Source: Oscillospiraceae bacterium
Lineage (GTDB): Bacteria; Bacillota; Clostridia; Oscillospirales; Ruminococcaceae
DNA length: 9,023 nucleotides
Reading direction: 5' to 3'
NCBI GenBank assembly: GCA_017528675.1
Contig: JAFXOO010000360.1
Span: 1-9,023 of the forward strand
Shown here: piece after piece, positions 1 to 6,400 of the stretch
Position numbering within the stretch: the first letter of the stretch is position 1
How the letters are laid out: each line of letters begins with the position of its first letter
Notes under the pieces: model-generated
Seen by the model: the letters and a program-made list of their open reading frames with translations, nothing else
Database searches by the model: none
Told to the model about the DNA's origin: nothing
Made by a program: the position numbers and the translations under genes

Positions 1-1
1 C

Positions 2-448
2 TCCGGTCAGTTCGACGAGTGGATTGAATGCACTATCACGATCAATGCAAGCGCAGAAATCAATCCCCGGAGCAAGGAAACCATCAATGGCTATGTGATC
101 CACGATCCTGCATTCACCAGCGGCAACTATGAGTGGGTGAGTGCAGAGGCACAGAACGATTACCAGACAGTACAGATCGACCAGAGCAATATCGCTCAGT
201 TGTTTACGGATGCTTCCACATCCGGCGATCCTGCACTGAAGATCACGGATGCACGGCCGATGGATAAGCTTGTGCTGAAATACCGTGTGCCGGTAGACCA
301 GTGCGATCTCGTGAACAATGCAGGCCAGCCGATCACGGACCGGAATCATCCTGCCGACGGCATCAAGGCAGTGAACACGGTGCATGTCGGAGATGACGAG
401 CCGACGGATGCGCAGGTTACCAATATTCCTGGTGTTGCCGGTAAGACA
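2..448 (+). other. Adhesin-like beta-sandwich domain, truncated by the window edge
   Basis: C-terminal part of an adhesin-type (MSCRAMM N2/N3 or DUF11-like) beta-sandwich preceding the first Cna_B module. What can be seen is a strand like WIECTITIN followed by a strand ending in IHDPAF, the common order of such domains (Tyr/Trp-x-Ile-x-Ile-x-Asn, then V-x-D), and later DKLVLKYRVPVD and IKAVNTVHV, matching the late strand pair (L-x-I-x-Y and V-x-N-T-A-x-V). Such domains often bind host or microbial ligands, or act as spacers. The family assignment rests on strand pattern alone, and the missing first part cannot be judged. Confidence 0.5.
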
Positions 449-3400
449 AATGTGACGGTTCAGAAGAACTGGCAGAACGGCGGAAATACCAAAACGGAAC
501 AGACCTCTGCAAAGCTGAAGCTGTATTACCGGATCGACAACGGCGACGGCACCTTCAGTGAGTGGGCACCGTACACGGCGTATGATTCGACGTATGCGAC
601 CCCGGAAAAGACCGTCTATGCCAAGAATACAAACACCAGTGTTGTGTTTGAGGACCTGCCGGTCTATCATGTGGAGGCAAACGGCACAAGAAAGTCGATC
701 TACTACAAGGTCGAAGAAGAAGTCATCGTATCGGACGGTTCTGCAAACCTTTACACGGGTTCGGGAGTTCCGGAGGATGGCGTGAAGGCTTCCAGATCCC
801 CCTCTATGGCGCTTACCAACACCTGGGAGGGTGTCAATGTGGAAGGCATCAAGCTCTGGCGGGATGATGAGGGCGTTTCCAACCGTCCGGCTGCCAGACT
901 GCAACTCCAGCAAAAGGTGAATAACGGATGGCAGAACATCGGTGATCCGGTGAATGTCGGTAATTCTGACCGTGGCTATCATATGTGGGAGTCACTCCCC
1001 AAGTATGAAGCCGGTACACGGAATCTGATTGAATACCGTGTGATTGAGGTGGATACGGATTCCCGCTATACGCCGGAGTACAATGGCAACACCGTAACGA
1101 ACGTGTACAATAAAATGACCGTTACGGCGGAAAAGAACTGGCTGGGCGTGGACTCGGATCTGGATAAGCCGGATTCCGTCACATTCCAGCTCTACCGGAC
1201 AACGGATCCTTCCAAGGATATCAGCCAGTGGGATGAATGCGAGAATCCGATTACCATTCAGAAGGCCGATTACAGCCGAAGCGGAGAGCTTCTGAAATGG
1301 ACAGAGCTCGACAAGACCGATGAAAGCGGCAATGCGTATTATTACCGGGTTGTAGAGATCAGCACGGTACCTGCTGACAAGCTGGAGGAGTTTGCAGTTT
1401 CCTATAATGGTTATAACGCTGCAAACAATTCACAGTCGGGACGTTCCGGAAAGATCACGGTCAATAATACCTGGCGCAAGACCAATGTCACAGTCACGAA
1501 GGAATGGCTGGGCGACAGAGGTTACGAAGACATGCGTCCTCCGATCACCTTCCAGCTTGAGATCAGCCGTGACGGCGGTTCTACCTGGTCGGCTGCACCG
1601 GTTTCGGATGCTGCTGTGACACTGTATAACAAGGGCGACGGCAACTTTGCAGCAGAAGGCAGTACGGAAACCAACCAGTACACCTGGCATGCGCTTGATG
1701 CAGGACCGAATGTGAAGTACCGTGTCATCGAGCAGCCGGTGGTGATTGCGGAGGATGACGACAGCCACCATAAGCTGCAAAGAGGAACGAAGATCTACGA
1801 CACCTATTACGGCTACGATTCCAATACAGAGCCTATCGTGGTTGCTAGCGATGATCCGAATCATCCCGGCGTGAAAATCCTCAATAAGTCGGATATGATC
1901 ACGATCAGGGTGGATAAGAACTGGGTCGGTGTTTACGGTGAGGACATTCCGGACAGAGTGACATTCCGTCTGGAGGCATCCACAGACCAGGAGCATTGGA
2001 CAAAGTTCTCCGATAAGGTTGCGACCAAGAACAACGGACAGTTCCCGACTACCAACTGGACATGGATGTCAAAGACGGATCCTGACGGGAACCCGTATTA
2101 CTACCGTGTGAGGGAGATATTGGTTGAGCGGGACACCGGTCAGACCCAAACGATTACGGATACCTATGTGGATGAAAACGGACAGACTGTCACGGTGACA
2201 GAGGAGATTCCGATTTATGAGGAGGTACTCGCAGAGTTCACCCCGGAAGTACAGTCCACAGAGAACGGCGCAGGAGATCTGAGCTACACCGTAACCAATA
2301 CCTGGAATCTGATGAACGTTTCCGTGCAAAAGGCCTGGGAGGATGGCTCCCACAGCGAAAACTACACCAGCGTGACCATGCAGCTCATGCAGAAGGTTAC
2401 AGAAGACGGTACATGGGAAGCGGTAGCGGATCGTGATCCAGTCCACGTCACCAGCGCAAATGGATGGAAGCTGGACAACGCCTGGAAGAATCTGCCCCGC
2501 ACGAACGCAGCAGGAGAGACAATCTATTACCGGGCAGTGGAAATTGCGGCAGTAACGGCAGGCGGAGAAACCATCAACATCGCAGACAGCCCTGATTTCT
2601 ACACAGTTCCGGATGGTGCCGGTATCAAAGCGACCGGAACGTCTGTTGTGACGAATGTTCCGAAGCACATCGGCATCCAGGTCAGCAAGTCCTGGGATCT
2701 GATCGGTATTGCAACGCAGCCTACGACGTACACTGTAACGCTGATGGCATCGCTCAACGGCGGTCTGAGCTGGCAGAAGGCTTCTGAGCTGACACAGATT
2801 CTGGAGCTCAACGGCATTGCAGCCGAGAAGACAGTCAATAAGGACGAAACCACCGAATGGAACAACCTGCCGACCAAGTACGATGATAACGGGACGACGC
2901 GTGACATCGTTTACAGAGTCATTGAAGGCAGTATGGCGGGCTTCTCTCCGAGCTACACGCTCAACGGCAATGCGGTTGAACCGGATGAGATGAACATCAC
3001 CAAGAATTCCAATCTGGCGATTCTGAATGCCGAGAATGCACCCTATACCAAGCGTCCGGCCAAGCCTGAATCGAGTCTTAATACTATTGTGACGATTGAA
3101 GATAATTATGTCGGGCCAAATACTGTAGTTCTTAATTCAGGAACGATCATTGACCGGACTAAAGACGGCATTCTCCAGAACGGTACCTTATCAGCAGATG
3201 ACCTGGCAAATGTTGACACCGCTATGGTGAACATTGATGGTCAGGAAGTAGAGTGCTATCTGTTCAAGTGGAGAATAGATCTGCTCCAGAATCAGCAGGA
3301 AAACGGTCACAGAGAGTATGTACTGACAGATACGCTGACGGACGGTTCTGTGTTCTACAACGATGTCACCAAACATGGCGTTGTGCTGGTGGGTAACAGG

Positions 3401-6400
3401 TATAATAATAAAGCATGGTTCGATTTCGATCAGGAATATGCTAAACAGTATGTCGGTTTACTCAGAGACAACCAAGTTAGTGACTATAATGATTGGCTGA
3501 AGGTCGTGTATGATAATAATATGACCACGGCAACATTCACGATCAACGAGAATATCATCTACATCACATACTACACCGCAACACCCAAGAAGACCGTAGA
3601 CAACATGCTTGCGGAAACAGGCGAGTTCCGGCTGACCAACTATATTCAGGACTCCAACGAGAGCAAGCCTTCTTCGGCTGACCTGATTGTAAACGGCGGC
3701 GATGAAACAGGGTATATCGACAAGATCAATTCCACCGCAAACGGCACCCAGAACGGGTACGGCAAGATGACTGACGGTGTGGCGCATTATACGCTCGATG
3801 TCAACCAGTACGGCAAGTATCTCTCGTCCGGCAGTACCTTCAATGTGACGGATAAGTTCCATATGCTGAGCTTCCAGCCTGCGGACGGTGAAGAACAGAT
3901 CGGCCCGGATATTACGCTGGTTCCGCACCTGAAGAACGTTGTTGTCATGACGTATGACAATGAAGGCCATATGTCGCTGCTCGATGCCGACAAGTATTCC
4001 TACTCGATTGAGAAGAATCCGGCCGGTGAGTATTCTGCCGTCGAGGATTATTCCGACAGATTTGACAACACATTCCTGCAAACACATGGCGGCGGCGTCG
4101 AAATCAAAACACTGAATTACGACATGCCAAAGGGACTGGTTGTAGAGCTGAATTATCACGGCCACCCGAATACAGAGGTTTCTTACAGCAATGAGATGTT
4201 CAATGCCCAACATGGCGTCGGAATCTCGCTGGGAAGTGACCACTACGACAGCTCCGGCAACCTTGTTGTGACGCTGACATTCAACCAGGATGTTGCAGCG
4301 GGAACAAACCTGGGCTTGCTGAATCTGACGAACTTTGTACAAAACCCGATGTGCAGTGTAAAGAGTGCAAAGCTTGTGGAAAAGGTTCCCGCAACAGAGT
4401 ACATCACCAAGTTCACACTCCCGGACGGCGCACGTTACAGAATCACCTATGATTATGAGATCCTCGACCAGGACGGCAACAAGATCCCGAATAATACGAC
4501 CGTAAAGGCCGGCTCGAAGCTGACGCTGCACAATGAAGCAGAGGTTGAGACGTCCAACGGTGAAAAGCGTGACGAATCCACCAAGACGACCTATAACATT
4601 CAGAAGTCCGGCGCTTATACCTACATTGACGAGGGCTTCGAGATCATCAAGGCGGATATCGGCAACAAATCACTGACGGATCTGAATGCGGAGTTCATGT
4701 TTGCGAAATTCGACGAGGAAACGCAGACATGGGTCTATGCAGAGGAGTTCCCGTTCAAGGTGGATGAGTACGGCGATGTTTCGGATGTAGAGCATGACGC
4801 TGTATATGGCAGCAAGACGGATGCAGACGGTACAATACCGGCTGCCGGCACGATGGTGCTGGATGGCAGCTTCCATATCGGGTTGCAGAAAAATACACTC
4901 TACAAACTGATTGAAGTGAAGGTTCCGGATAATCACAGCGATTGCTATTATTCCCCGGTTCCTTACCAGAACGGTGAAAGAACCGTTGCAGCCAATGCGG
5001 ATAACACCTACTACTTTGTGTTCGATACGGCTGATGAAAAGCTCACTGAACTGAAAACGGCTGCCGGACTCACGGCTACGGAAGTCAGATCGGTTTCTCT
5101 GAATGACTCCAGCCTGACGGTCTATAACACAAGAATGATCGACATCGGCGCCCGGAAGATCTGGGAGCAGGATCCGGATTCTGCTGTGAATGATGTGCAG
5201 GTTGCCGTTCAGCTCATGCGTTCGGAATCCAAGGACATGAAGAATGCAGAGCTGGTAAACAATCAGATCAGTTACATTGATGAAGCCGACAGAACGAATT
5301 ATGACTTAATCAAGAATGCCTATATTCTGAACAAGCGGAATGGCAAATGGGAGCAGGAAGCCATCTGGAAGAATCTCCCGAACGGTGTCGAAGAAGACGG
5401 CACCGCAAAACCCTACTTCTATTTCGTAAGAGAAGCAGGCTACAAGATCGGCGAGAACTGGTACTGGCTCGACCCGGAGGACGGACACTACTATGCAACC
5501 ATCGGCAACGAGAAGCAGGTGTTCCAAGATGCTCAGGGCAACAGCGCAGAGTACCGCCCGTCGTATGCAGATGATGCCACAAGCGGTACCGGCGTTGTGC
5601 AGATCACCAATTCCCGCAAATTGCTGGTCAAGAAACAGTGGAGGGATATCAACGGCAATCCGCTGAATACAGCAGATATTCCGGCATCGGAAATCACCTT
5701 CACACTGTACGGCATCACAAGCAACGGTACACAGATTCCCATTTCGCTGCCGGCCGGAAGCGACAAGCTGACGGCACCAAGCTGGGAAATTGAAGTGCCC
5801 CGTGACCTGCTCAGCAGCGAGTTTGTCCGGTTCCGCATCGTGGAGAATACGCAGCTTGACGAGTTCATCGTCAGCGATGTATATGCTTTGAACGGAAGCG
5901 TCGGCGTGATCTATCTGATCAACAAGGATACGAACCCGACGAGCGTGGATGTTCAGGTTGAAAAGAGCTGGGGCGACGGAAATGAGCTGCACACCACGGA
6001 TGACAAGGTAGAGGTTACACTGTATCAGTATACCGGTTCTAAAACGGTGGACGACACGTTTATCAGGAATTTCATCGCCAACGGTTCTACAGGAGCCGGC
6101 ATCTCGGTAGTGAAGGGCATTACCAATCCGGTAACGCTGGGCACTGCGGATGAGGAAACCGGCGTGATCTCCTGGCAGGCGGAATGGAAAGGCCTCCCGT
6201 TCAAGGACGGTAACAAGAAAATTCAGTACTTTGTCACAGAGAAGCAAAGCGACACAACCAAGGACATTTACCAGGCGACATATGACTTTGACGGAAATGC
6301 AAAATATTCTGCTGTCCGTACACTGACCGTAACGAACCGGGAACCCGGATCGCTGGTAATTAAAAAGCAGTGGCGTGACAAGACCCTGACGGACAACCCG

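Noticed and set aside
95..97. GTG as the start codon of the large gene
   Set aside because: The frame is open back to base 2 and the codons before 95 encode a sensible beta-strand of the same domain. No signal peptide follows 95, as a wall-anchored protein would need.
558..785. Small + strand open frames in other registers (558-785, 1392-1619, 5347-5574, 6802-6999)
   Set aside because: Each lies wholly inside the large gene, is Arg-rich as expected of out-of-frame reading, and shows no recognisable domain.
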